In this document: positions 12,711 to 21,911 of the stretch, one piece after another | Numbering within the stretch: position 1 is the first letter of the stretch | Layout of the letters: the number at the start of each line of letters is the position of its first letter | Source: Takakia lepidozioides | Lineage: Eukaryota; Streptophyta; Takakiopsida; Takakiales; Takakiaceae | DNA: 64,000 bases | Direction of reading: 5' to 3' | Assembly: GCA_030704615.1 (NCBI GenBank) | Contig: CM060732.1 | Span: forward strand, 9,734,001 to 9,798,000 | Translations under genes and position numbers: made by a program | Notes under the pieces: generated by a model | Told to the model about the DNA's origin: nothing | The model's input: only the letters and a program-made list of their open reading frames with translations | Database searches by the model: none

Positions 12711-12820
12711 ACCACTGTGGTTCCTGGGGGGGCAGGTGGTTATATTGGCCCATATTCAGGAGGTGCTCGAAGGTTGTATGTTGGAAACTTGCACTTCAAC
12801 ATGACTGAAGATCAGCTCGG
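12711..12820 (+). pseudogene. RBM39/CAPER-like RRM exon fragment
   Basis: The + strand reads TTVVPGGAGGYIGPYSGG and then ARRLYVGNLHFNMTEDQL. The second part is the RNP2 strand and first helix of the second RRM of RBM39 (CAPER/CC1-like) splicing factors. The Gly-Pro-Tyr-Ser-Gly-Gly linker before it is typical of the plant proteins. The frame ends two codons later in TAG and no clean donor follows, so it is an orphan, decayed exon. It is a second splicing-factor fragment in the same short segment. Confidence 0.65.
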
Positions 12821-13329
12821 ATAGGTGATGAACTAGCAATAGTTTGTTTTGGAGCCTGGTTGTGCAGCTGCATAAGTCGTGCTTGGTGGTTGATAATTGG
12901 GTGGTTGTCTGAAATGTGGGTTCCATTGGTTGTTTCTGTGATTGGACCACAAACAATGTCTTTTGAGTACATTTTATGGTTGCAAATAAATCCTTGGACG
13001 GTGTAAGTCAATATTTAAGGCGTTTAGGATTAGATTGCCTCTGGATGTGTGAAGTGAGAGCCCAAGTAGCGGATGCATGGCATATCCATTTACTAAGCCA
13101 CTTTTGTAGACCATGAATGAAGGCCTCTAAATGTGTGGATAATGTATATGGTCGGCAGGTGTCCTTGGTGATCAATTACGATCTTCTCAACAACCTTTAG
13201 TTTTTTCAGATCTCAGATCCCTTCAGGTCCCTTTAGATCCATCAATTTATATACAAATGAAGAATTAATTTTTAAAAAACATTTGAGTTGCAGATTAAGA
13301 ACTATTTTTTCAAATAAATTAATTTAATT
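12821..13329. other. AT-rich spacer, no gene seen
   Basis: No homology was recognised on either strand. The AT-rich part at 13200-13345 may belong to the 3' end of the adjacent LINE. Confidence 0.35.
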
Positions 13330-15390
13330 TCAGCATATTAAGGAGAGAAGACTCCGGCCGAAGCTGGCGTAACTGAGAGCCACTTCGCCTTGCGGCTACT
13401 ACTCCCTTTCGGAGGTAGGCCCTGTAAGAAAGACAGATGTCCAGGAGGACACCGGGTAACTAATGAGAAGAGGTACCAATGGTGCCCCAGGGGCACCCTG
13501 GGGTACCTAGGGTACCGTCGTGGGGCTAGATTCCAGTTGCCGTTTGTTGGTAATGATGGCTGTGAGGGAACGTAATCCGTGAGATGGATGGCCTTAAAGC
13601 ATTTGTGGATAGGGGGGATGGGAATTGGGAAGTTGTCGTGGATAACATTAATATTGGCGTTGTGGATACCTCCTCTGGTACCGGCAGTGATGACGGTAAG
13701 TGGGCCGGTATTCCAGCCTCGCCGGCGGATTGCAAGGATAAGTATGACATATTTTTGCCGTTTTTTCTAAAATTGAATCCATGGGGTAGCGATCGTGGCA
13801 ATAAGTGAATTCAATGAAGTGTATTGTGAATTTTGGGGAGGTTGCAGTGGGTAGCGATGTGTTAGTGGGTAGTCCTAGGACAAGTAGAATATCAAGACAA
13901 AGCCTAGCGAGGCATGTGCATGGTGAGCGGGTATATGTACAGGGGAACAACCATGATGGTACCGTGTGGTCTAGGGGTCGACCTTGATAGGTGCCGGTGT
14001 TAATGAGTGAGTACCACCTGGTTTCAGCTCGACTGAGAAGAGGTTTATGAATGTGCCAAACTGCATGATTGTGGCGTGTGATATGAAGGCCATGGATAAT
14101 CGGGTGGGTACAGGTGTGGCCAGGTGTCGCGCTCACGATGGGTGTGTGAGCATAGTAGGCAGTATGGTGATGGGAAGAGGCGTGGCCAGAAGATATGTTT
14201 ACGCTGGTGGCCCATGTATTGGGCATATCGGAACTTGAGGGTTTGCCGGATCTGTGCGTCTGTGGCAGCTTTGGTGTGCCAAAATAGTTGATAGCTTGTG
14301 GTGAAGCACTGTAGACTGTGTCCATTTTTTAATGTGTAATTTGGTGTGGCTTAGCAAGGCGACGACTTGTTTGTTTGCTTCTCGGGTAAGAGTGGTCATA
14401 AGATTACGTATTGGCCGCGGTGCGGGGGGGTCTAAGACTGGGTGGATGAGCCAAAAGGGATGGGTGTGAGCAATGTGAATAGGGTCGTCCGTGGGGGCTA
14501 CTAGGGGTAGAGAGGCGCCTTCTTGGGCAAGCAGGTCTGCCGCCTCATTACCTTGAATTCCGGTGTGTGATCGGACTTTGAGAAAATGGATGGGGTGACC
14601 TTTGGAGACGGGCAAGATGAACGATGGCTGCGATGAGGTTGCGGTCCGGGTGACAGTGGTGGGAGGAGGGGCGGGAGATGTGATTCCGAATGAGAAAGAG
14701 TGAGGTGAGGCTGTCTATGAAGATATAGTATGGGGGCAGGAAGGCATCAAGTAAGGAAAGTGCTTCGAATATGGCCATGAGTTCTGCACGCAGTATGGTG
14801 GCAGGGCCAGGGAGCCTCAGGGCAGTGCCTTGGTTGGTGGTTGCGTGGTATACGCCGTAGCTGGCATCGGGTTTGATGAGGGATCCGTCAGTGTAATGGG
14901 AGCTAGATGGGAGGTATCGAAGAGGGATGTTTTGTCGGTATAATGAGGGTATAGGGGGTATGGGTATTGGCGGGGTGGCCAGGGTAGGGCGCAGGCCCGC
15001 CTTAACCCAAGCTTTATTTGGTTTGATAATGGGGAAGGAAATTGATGCATTGTTAGAGGAATCGGAGTGCGAGCGAGGGATATTTGGGGCGTGGATAACA
15101 ACCTTCATTTTGTGCGTCCGGGTTAGTAGTTGGTTTAGTTGGTGCCGGAAGGGTGTTGGTGGAGTGAAAAGGGAAGAGTGGTGTACATGTAGGATTTGGG
15201 TGAGAAAGGGTCCCTTGTATTGGAGGTATTGGGGTAGGGGTGGGGTATGCACATATTTAAGCTGGTTTGGATCGATTGTGGCTAGTAAGTTGACTCCTGC
15301 AGGGAGACGTAGGAGAGGGTGGGAGTCGTTGGGTGATTGTTGTTGTGTAAGTATGAGGATGATAAAAGCATGGGGAGATGATTGAGCGGC
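13330..15390 (-). mobile_element. 5'-truncated LINE with RNase H domain, frameshifted
   Basis: On the - strand a frame open from about 15387 to 14548 carries an RNase H domain: YTDGSLIKPDASYGVY (first Asp), ILRAELMAIFEAL (Glu) and YIFIDSLTSLFLI (second Asp). The frame shifts near 14600 to one with LKVRSHTGIQGNEAADLLAQ, the last part of the RNase H site. It shifts again to a frame with FIEFTYCHDRYP (ending 13648) and again near 13755 to GWNTGPLTVITAGTRGGIH. The order RT (lost), RNase H, conserved C-terminal domain fits LINEs that carry RNase H. At least three frameshifts make it a dead copy. A GC-rich hairpin (GGTGCCC CAG GGGCACC) lies at about 13481-13497 in its 3' part. The reverse transcriptase is absent. 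Confidence 0.8.
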
Positions 15391-15499
15391 GAAGCATATT
15401 AAGTCTTTATCCTATTGATATTTTTAATCTTTAGAATGTGTGCTTTGACTGGAAGGGTAGGAATGGAGGCTGCTGTTTGGCGCCTGTCCTTTGGCATTT

Positions 15500-15635
15500 G
15501 CTGACGTGGCCTCCGCTCGGGCTGATGTGGCATCCGTTCATGCTGACATGGCATGAACGTGGGCTCACACCACGTCACAGTGCATCAGCCTGCGCTCGCA
15601 CCACGTCAGCCCCGCGTGAGCGTGCGCTCAGCGCT
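15500..15635. repeat. Minisatellite built on TGACGTGGC, with inverted copies
   Basis: Three 21-bp direct units start at GCTGACGTGGC, GCTGATGTGGC and GCTGACATGGC. They are followed by two units of the opposite polarity, GCTCACACCACGTCA and GCTCGCACCACGTCAG. The motif contains the TGACG/ACGT core bound by plant bZIP factors, but there is no gene next to it to regulate. The inverted arrangement could fold into a hairpin. Confidence 0.6.
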
Positions 15636-16985
15636 CACGCCTCACCACTCAAGCCGTAGCGTTTCTCCTGGTGTTGCGCCAATATGAATTAAGGAATTCC
15701 GCTGTCCATTCCTCTCACTGGGGTGGTAATACCAACTGGTGACGGGTCAGGATGATTGTCCTTAGAGCCAGGAGCAATCCTTTGGGCGCCTCTGGTATGG
15801 GTATTGCGGCAATGTCTTATCTTGTCCCCTTGACGCCATGTATGATTACACATCTTGGGGCGATTACAAATGGTATGGAATTTGTTTTATCATGCCCAAG
15901 TGGATTGCTTGGAGGCATGTCTTGATTCTTAAATATTGTAGGTTGGTCCTTATGCTTTGCTTGATGCATGACCCTATGTAATAAAAAGCTGATAAGGTAA
16001 GGTGCTGCAATCAATGATTTTGACCTTGTCATGACACCAGGCTCGTGACCTGCAATTTAATGATTCATTGGCCAAGATGGCCGGATCTCGCCGCTCGGGT
16101 GTTCAAGATGCTTGTATCCCCTACATGAACAAACCCCGCCCTCCCACCCTGTTTTATCATGACTGATTGGGTGATGGCAATTCATGGGAAGCTATGACAA
16201 GAATGGAAATGTTAGATGGTGCCCTGTTTTGGGTTGTTTATGTCTTTAATTGACAATGACCCTAGTGGGTCTTGTCCATGTCTTGACATGACATGAATAT
16301 CTTCCCTCTCTTTATATTTCCAGTGTACTTGGTGGTTCTTGTACACACCATCTACCACTTATTTCTTTATCATGTTGATATACTAATATGGTTTGTTTCT
16401 GGCCTCGCAGAAGGTCCCTCCATGACAAAGATATGGAGCAATGACCTTCATCTCCAACAAAAGCTTGTTGGTGAAATTGGGCACGGAGGTCTTTGAAATA
16501 AGTATAGTACTTTTGAAGGGTGTCTTCATATTGATATATTGAGCTAGGCCCAGGTAAAACCACCTATAGGGGTATGTGTACACCTTCTACATGATCCGGT
16601 CAATGCACACTACTCGTGATAGATGGCTCCTGTAGCTGATGCCTTGTATCATTTTTAGACACTCTTAGGCTCATATGCTTTCATACCTCTCTACAAGTGG
16701 CTTTGCTATATGTAGCACCACTAAGTTAATCTGCATATGTAATATGCTATGTGCTTATCATACCTTTGGAAAAACTGGCCTTAAAACCAGGATGGTGTAT
16801 AGATGGGCAACAAGTTGCTACCATCCTACCTTACACTTGTTTGAAGGAGGGTTGTCCCATATTCTCTTGTCACTTCTTTTGATCCATCAGACCCAGTTGT
16901 TGGTCTAGTTCTGATCAGTGGCTTAAGCAAGTTTGAGGAGAGGATATAGGCCTTTCTTGCCCCATTGGTGAACCTGTCCAGGGGT
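15636..16985. repeat. Dispersed repeat blocks Y then X
   Basis: Block Y (about 15826-15885, CCCTTGACGCCATGTATG onward to AAATGGTATGG) and block X (about 16018-16120, TTGTCATGACACCAGGC onward to TTCAAGATGCTTGT) both recur at 18760-18956, but in the order X then Y. The rest of the stretch contains no gene that I can recognise. Confidence 0.5.
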
Positions 16986-17026
16986 GGGAAACTATATTGC
17001 AGAGGGAGAAAACTTATGAAGGGGTC

Positions 17027-17090
17027 TGGTATGCACTCCCTTACGGGGTGAGTGCATACCACACTCACTCCATAAGGGACTGCCATACCA
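17027..17090. repeat. Nested inverted repeat (hairpin)
   Basis: TGGTATGCACTC is followed after about 11 bases by its exact reverse complement GAGTGCATACCA. A longer imperfect arm (ACTCACTCCATAAGGGACTG, then CCATACCA, to 17090) mirrors the same start. Nothing links it to a gene. Confidence 0.6.
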
Positions 17091-17159
17091 AGGGCTGGTT
17101 GGTGGGTGCCCCCTCTCTCCCTCTGTCTCCCTCTCTACTGGGAACCGGCAGTTTACTAT

Positions 17160-17480
17160 CAGTGTTGATTTCCTGTTTTTTCATCCTCTATCGGTTTTTT
17201 CATCCATATCGGATGAGCCACCAGGATGGACATTGAATTACCTTTAAGATGGTTTTTTGGCTTTTTTCATTCCTCCTTTATTGACTCTCATCCATACCGG
17301 ATGAGTCACCATGGAATGAAAAAAATACCTCTATGAAGGTTGCCAACAACATCTTGTTTTTCATCCATACCGGTTGAAAAACTACCAGGATAATAATTTT
17401 TTTCATTCCTCTTTCATTGACTCTTTTTATCCATACCGGATGGTCTGGTGAGGAATGATGAAATTACCTAGATGGAGGTA
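17160..17480. repeat. Degenerate tandem repeat with a CATCCATACCGGATG core
   Basis: Several units share TTTTTCATTCCTC, then TTGACTC, then a near-palindromic CATCCATACCGGATG. They are spaced roughly 60-130 bp apart and show decreasing similarity. There is no coding potential. Confidence 0.5.
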
Positions 17481-18759
17481 AGCCGCTGCCACGGATGATA
17501 TTCCCTACTTTTTCATCCTGACATAAGTGATCTGTTTATGGATGACGTGATTATGGCCTGGAATTGATCTTTACTACCCCTAATTATGATTAATTACGGT
17601 GGAAACCCTAACCCCTACCCTAAAACCTATTTTTAACCCTGTTGCGGATGAAATCTGTCAGGGTATAAGGATGTGTTCTACTGTTTTTCATCCACGGATG
17701 AAAAATCGGGGGGGGGGGGGGGGAAACCCTATGTTGTCTCTCCCGCTGTCAGAAGCACGCGATGTGCTTCTGAGCTCGCGGGGAGAGTGTTATGGCGGAC
17801 GTGCTTTGGTGGCTGCCCCGTTTGTGGTGTCGTACCCATGCTGGACAAGCGCCTGGGGAGGCGCGAAGGCAGCGCCTTGTCTCTCTTGCAGCGGGAAACA
17901 CCGCTGTGAATGCAGTGGCATCTTCCCTCCTCTGGCTTTTAAGTTTAGCAGGGGCATTTGTGCTAGGAAGTCTCTCTCCCTCCTTTCTAGTGCCTTGCGA
18001 TTGTGCCTGCTTTGCTTCATTGCTTATGTGCTTTGTGGAGGTGGCTTGCTGCGGGTGATGATGGCGCAAAACCCTCTTCCCCAATCGCTTAAGATGCCTT
18101 TGGAGTTTAGGGATCCTGATGTTCTTATCTTCTTCTCTTGCTTTTGAGTTTCTTAGTTGACATCGATGACAAGTGTGAGGGTCTGTGATTCACCTGGGGT
18201 TCCACAATCCTCACTAATCTGTTGATTTTGTGGGGGCTTGTAATGGGACCAAGTGAGGATCCTCACCTACTTTGAAGTTTCTTGAGCATGCAGTTGGGAT
18301 ATGGGCTGAGGAGACTTGTGGGTTATTGCGCTGTGAGGTGGTTGCTGCCTGCAGCCCCGATTTCAACCCGACTGCTCCTGGTTTGGCATGCTACAGCCTG
18401 TGTTTTGGCCTTTGTCATTCTGCCGTCGATGGGCAGCTCGACCTGTCTGGTTGTTCCTGAGGCCTGCATACATCTTTTGATCTTTGACAGCAGGGCCTGT
18501 GGATTATTGAGCTAGGTTGTAAGTTCTTTGGGCCATAGAGGATCTGGTTTTATGTGGTATATTTTTGGCGGTTTTGGGTCTCTATGGACATGGTGGCCTT
18601 GAATGTTATGGCGGCAGCCTGATAAGGCACCGACCTGCTCCTTTTCGGGCCTGTTTCGGGTGTGTAATGGATCATAATGAGGTGTTCTTTGCAAGCTTTA
18701 GCATGGACCTCTTAAAGGATGAGGATGGTAAGCTGTAATGGGATCCTACCTATAGTTTT
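17481..18759. other. Gene-poor stretch with a 16-G homopolymer
   Basis: A run of 16 G lies at 17708-17723. An open frame at 17599-18147 (182 codons) runs through this homopolymer and has low-complexity Ser/Leu/Cys composition with no family resemblance, so I do not call it a gene. Confidence 0.4.
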
Positions 18760-18956
18760 GGCTTTGTCATGACATCAGGCCTATGACCTGCAATCTGGTT
18801 TCTTATGTGCAAAAGAGGCTGGATCTCGGTTGTTCAAGTTGCTTGTGTGTACAAGTCTTGAATTTGCAATTTGACAGGCTGAATTCACATTCCCTTGACA
18901 TCTTGTATGATCACATGTCTCGGGGTGAATACAAATGGTATGGATCAAACGTTGTA
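18760..18956. repeat. Dispersed repeat blocks X then Y, bordering the truncated Ty3 element
   Basis: TTTGTCATGACATCAGGCC (block X) and CCCTTGACATCTTGTATG to AAATGGTATGGA (block Y) match 16018-16120 and 15826-15885. The RT frame of the Ty3 element on the - strand ends exactly where block Y starts (near 18956). The repeat therefore marks the breakpoint that removed the 3' half of that element. Confidence 0.6.
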
Positions 18957-20712
18957 GAGTAAATGTTGATGTCATCGATGTAAACCAAGGCACATTCCCA
19001 ATGAAGGTTTCCTAAAACGATATCCATTAGGCGTTGAAATGTGGCAGTGGCGTTGCAAAGGCCAAAAGGCATGGTTTCAAATTGAAAGAGGCCCATCCTG
19101 CAGGTGAAGGCAGTTTTCTCTTTAGCAGCAGCAGTTAAAGGAACTTGCCAAAAGCCAGAGGCTAAATCTAAGGAAGAAAATATAGTGGCCCCATTAAGTT
19201 GATCTAGCGTTTCATTGATGCGTGGCAAAGGGTAAACATCCCTCTTAGTGATGGCATTTAAACGCCGAAAATCAACGCAAAAGCGGGTTGAGCCATCTTT
19301 TTTACCCACCAATACAATGGGACTGGCCCAAGGAGATATGGAGGGGGTAATGACACCAACATCAAGCATTTTTGTAATCTCATCCTGAATGACCTTGTGC
19401 TCACGTACACTCTCCCTGTAGGCATGTTGTTTGATAGGCTTACCATCCGTGATGATGTCATGATCCAGAAGGGTTGTACGGCCCAAGACATGAAGCCCTT
19501 GACTAAAGATGTCGAGATTGTCACGTAGAAACTGGTGTAGGCGACTAATCTGCTGGGGAACAAGGTGATCACCCACCTTGATATCCTTTAATACTTGCTG
19601 GAAATGTTGCTCTGCCTCCGGAGTAAGCGGGCCTTTGTCAGTGGAACCAGAGTGAGAGGCAAAGGCCTGGAGTTGGTCCATAGGGGAGTCCACCAGCCCA
19701 ATATCATGAAGACTGAGACCTTTCTGAACAGAAGTCAGCTCAGACAAAGGAGTAGCAGTGAGTCTAGCAAGGACCTGACCCCTACGTATACAGATGCTGA
19801 TGCGTTCAGGATTAGCAAAAAGTAACCGGACCTCACCTTTGAAACCTCGGTCTAAAACCCCAGAAGCAATTAGAAAGTGCTTTTGGATGGTAAGTTTCTT
19901 CCAGCCCTCAATCTCAAGGAAATGACCTGCAGGGCAAGCAAAAGCTAGACCTGTAGGTATTATGCGCTGAGAAAAAGCAGGGATGATGAAGTCAACAGGA
20001 GAACGTAGCAAAAGAGAGTTCTTTGCCACGGGCAGTGGAGGTCCAGACTTCTTACCTGGTGGAGGGAAATGCCATTGATACAAGGTAGCACCAATTGGGT
20101 GGAACTGGCTGAACCTGGCCCAATTATAATGCAAACCCACCTGCTCCTTTATCTGCTCAGCTTGAAGCTTGAGACTAGAATAGTTGGCCATAGAGGTCCC
20201 AGCAGCAATGGTAACATGGTTTAGATTCACCTTGTAGGGTTGTCCTTCACCATTGTGAAGACACATAATGTTATTCATGATGTCTATGCTGGCCTCTGCA
20301 CCCTTCATCCAATCCAGATCCAGCAAAACTTGCTCACCCATGGTGACAATGCAGGTTAGCAAGACAGTTTTCCCACTAATGCGGATAGGTAAGGTGACTA
20401 ACCTGATAGGTTCATAAGCCGTGCCATCAGCTATGGTAACCACAAGACCATGAGCAGAACCAATCTTTAATCCAAGAATGCAAATTGTGCTAAGTGGAAT
20501 GGCAGACATGGTACAGCCCGTATCAATAACACATGGAAAGGAAAGGTGGCCTACATGGCATTGTGTCATCAACAGGTGAATACGGTCCCGACTGACACGT
20601 TTATAGGCTTCACAATGCATGAGTTTGAAATCATGAGAAAGAACAGCACTTACCAGCGTGTTGGGGTTCTTACCATGGTCATCTGGCACCCTCACAGACG
20701 ACCTGGTTCGTT
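18957..20712 (-). pseudogene. pol: Ty3 pol: protease, dUTPase-like domain, partial reverse transcriptase
   Basis: The -1 frame entered at the slippery site stays open for about 590 codons. Counting from the GTG at 20695, the aspartic protease has its active site CVIDTGCTMSA at residues 55-65 and the flap-side LLDLDWM at 124-130. Residues about 228-325 look like a dUTPase: IIPTGLAFACPAGHFLEIEG, then SGVLDRGFKGEVRLLFANPE, then RRGQVLARL. RT spans about 432-583, with VGVITPSISPWASPIVLVGK, SSLDLASGFWQ (first Asp 510), MPFGLCNATATFQRLM and VYIDDI (catalytic Asp pair). The frame then runs into repeat block Y and stops at 18911-18913. The polymerase thumb, RNase H and integrase are missing, so it is not functional as it stands. 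No internal stop is seen in what remains. Confidence 0.9.
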
Positions 20713-20716
20713 TAAA
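20677..20716 (-). promoter_or_regulatory. -1 programmed ribosomal frameshift signal between gag and pol
   Basis: On the - strand the heptamer TTTAAAC (20716-20710) lies in the gag frame exactly as T TTA AAC, the canonical X XXY YYZ slippery arrangement. Slipping back one base reads TTT AAA CGA and enters the protease frame. Gag otherwise ends at TGA five codons later. After a 6-base spacer (GAACCA) comes an 8-bp stem, GGTCGTCT (20703-20696) pairing with AGATGACC (20684-20677) with one G-U pair and an 11-base loop. Flanking CCA/TGG can extend the stem around one bulged A. Heptamer, spacer and stem fit known retroviral signals. Efficiency is untested. Confidence 0.8.
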
Positions 20717-20717
20717 G

Positions 20718-21893
20718 TACCCTGCTGTTTCTTTTCCTTTTGTAACTGTTCAATCAGGGCAGGCAAGTTAGATTGGTAAGGGCACCACCTAGTGTAATGC
20801 TTGATGGACTTGCAAATCATGCAAGCCACCACTGAGGTCCTGGTGTCATGACGCATGCCAGCATAGGCTTTACTTTGAGTCCCGGATCTGGCAGGGACTG
20901 CAGAGTTCTAGCCTACCTCAGCCTTGAAGGCTTGCAGCTCTCCCTGGATTTCATTATGAAAGGATGACAATTCATGCACAATGGAAGGGACCAGATCTGC
21001 TGCAATACCTTTCACCCCAGGGTCCCCATCAGTAGGCTCTACACAATGACTCTCACTAGCGAGATGAGTGTGTTTCGTGGTGGCAACTTTAGACAGGTCT
21101 GCCTTAGCAGCTTTGAGACGTAATCGTTCTTCAATCAATTCCACCATCTCATCTTCAGTGGTGTAAGACTGTTTTTGCAAAAACACTTTCTCAGCAGGTG
21201 GCAAGCCTTTTACAAAACAATGTTTCAAAATAGCAGGTCTCTCTGATGTAATCAAAACCGACTTACAAATTGCAGTACGTAAATCAGTGTAGTATTTCCA
21301 CACACTGTCGCCATAATGAAATTTTAAGTCTGGTGTGGTGTAAGCTATGGGCTTTTCTTCACGAAAGAGCTTGCGAGCCAACTCTCTAGCCTCGACCCAC
21401 GTAAGATCAGTTTTGTCCTTAATGTTGGACTCAAATAGTTGCCTGGCCTCTCCCTTGAGATAGATCCGAAAGGACTTGACTTGGAATCGTGGAGGAACCC
21501 CATTCATTTCAGTGCTGATTCAAAAAATTCCAAGAAGGACTCAAAATCCTCCCCTATGTTGTACTTAGGGTATTGTTGCTTATACATTCGCTCTCCATGA
21601 TCAGATTTTCGTGGAGTAGTGTCCGGAGCCTCAGATTGTTTCAGCAACATCTTCAAAAGGGGGGGGCAATTTGAAATAACCCCCATGGCTTCACACAGCT
21701 CGTCCAAATCAAATGTGGGCTGAGGCACAGTCGCTGGATCTTTGTGATCTCCGGACGACTCTCCCCTTTCCATATTATTCTTTTCATTAGTTGCTGTCTC
21801 TTCCCTCTCCTCCGCTGCACGTTTTTCCAACTCACTCAGTCCCATTGTTTCTTCTGCTTCCCTTTCTAGCATAGATCTTGTAAATACAGGCAT
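20718..21893 (-). pseudogene. gag: Ty3 gag, broken by a frameshift and a nonsense codon
   Basis: Gag begins at ATG 21893 (MPVFTRSMLEREAEE), with an acidic N-terminal region and GEDFESFLEFFESAL before a TGA at 21504-21506. A second frame overlaps it as ATGA and continues with RFQVKSFRIYLKGEARQLFE and a capsid-like helical segment to a TAG at about 20908. In the same frame it reads on through a CCHC zinc knuckle, CMICKSIKHYTRWC (near 20785-20830), to the slippery site. The ATGA overlap may be a simple one-base indel or a reinitiation site. The TAG before the knuckle looks like a CAG to TAG or TGG to TAG change. Gag forms the particle and the knuckle binds RNA. Confidence 0.85.
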
Positions 21894-21911
21894 GAGAAGA
21901 GAAGGACACGG

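Noticed and set aside
13475-13515. Helitron 3' end (hairpin followed by CTAG)
   Set aside because: GGTGCCC/GGGCACC followed nine bases later by CTAG fits loosely, but the next base is G, not the T expected of a Helitron insertion site, and the hairpin lies within the 3' part of a LINE.
13648-14325. 225-codon His/Thr/Pro-rich ORF as a host gene
   Set aside because: It lies directly in line with the LINE RNase H frame and carries the conserved block downstream of RNase H in such LINEs. It is a frameshifted part of that element.
17599-18147. 182-codon ORF
   Set aside because: It reads through a 16-G homopolymer, has no conserved motif, and other frames are also open in the same place.
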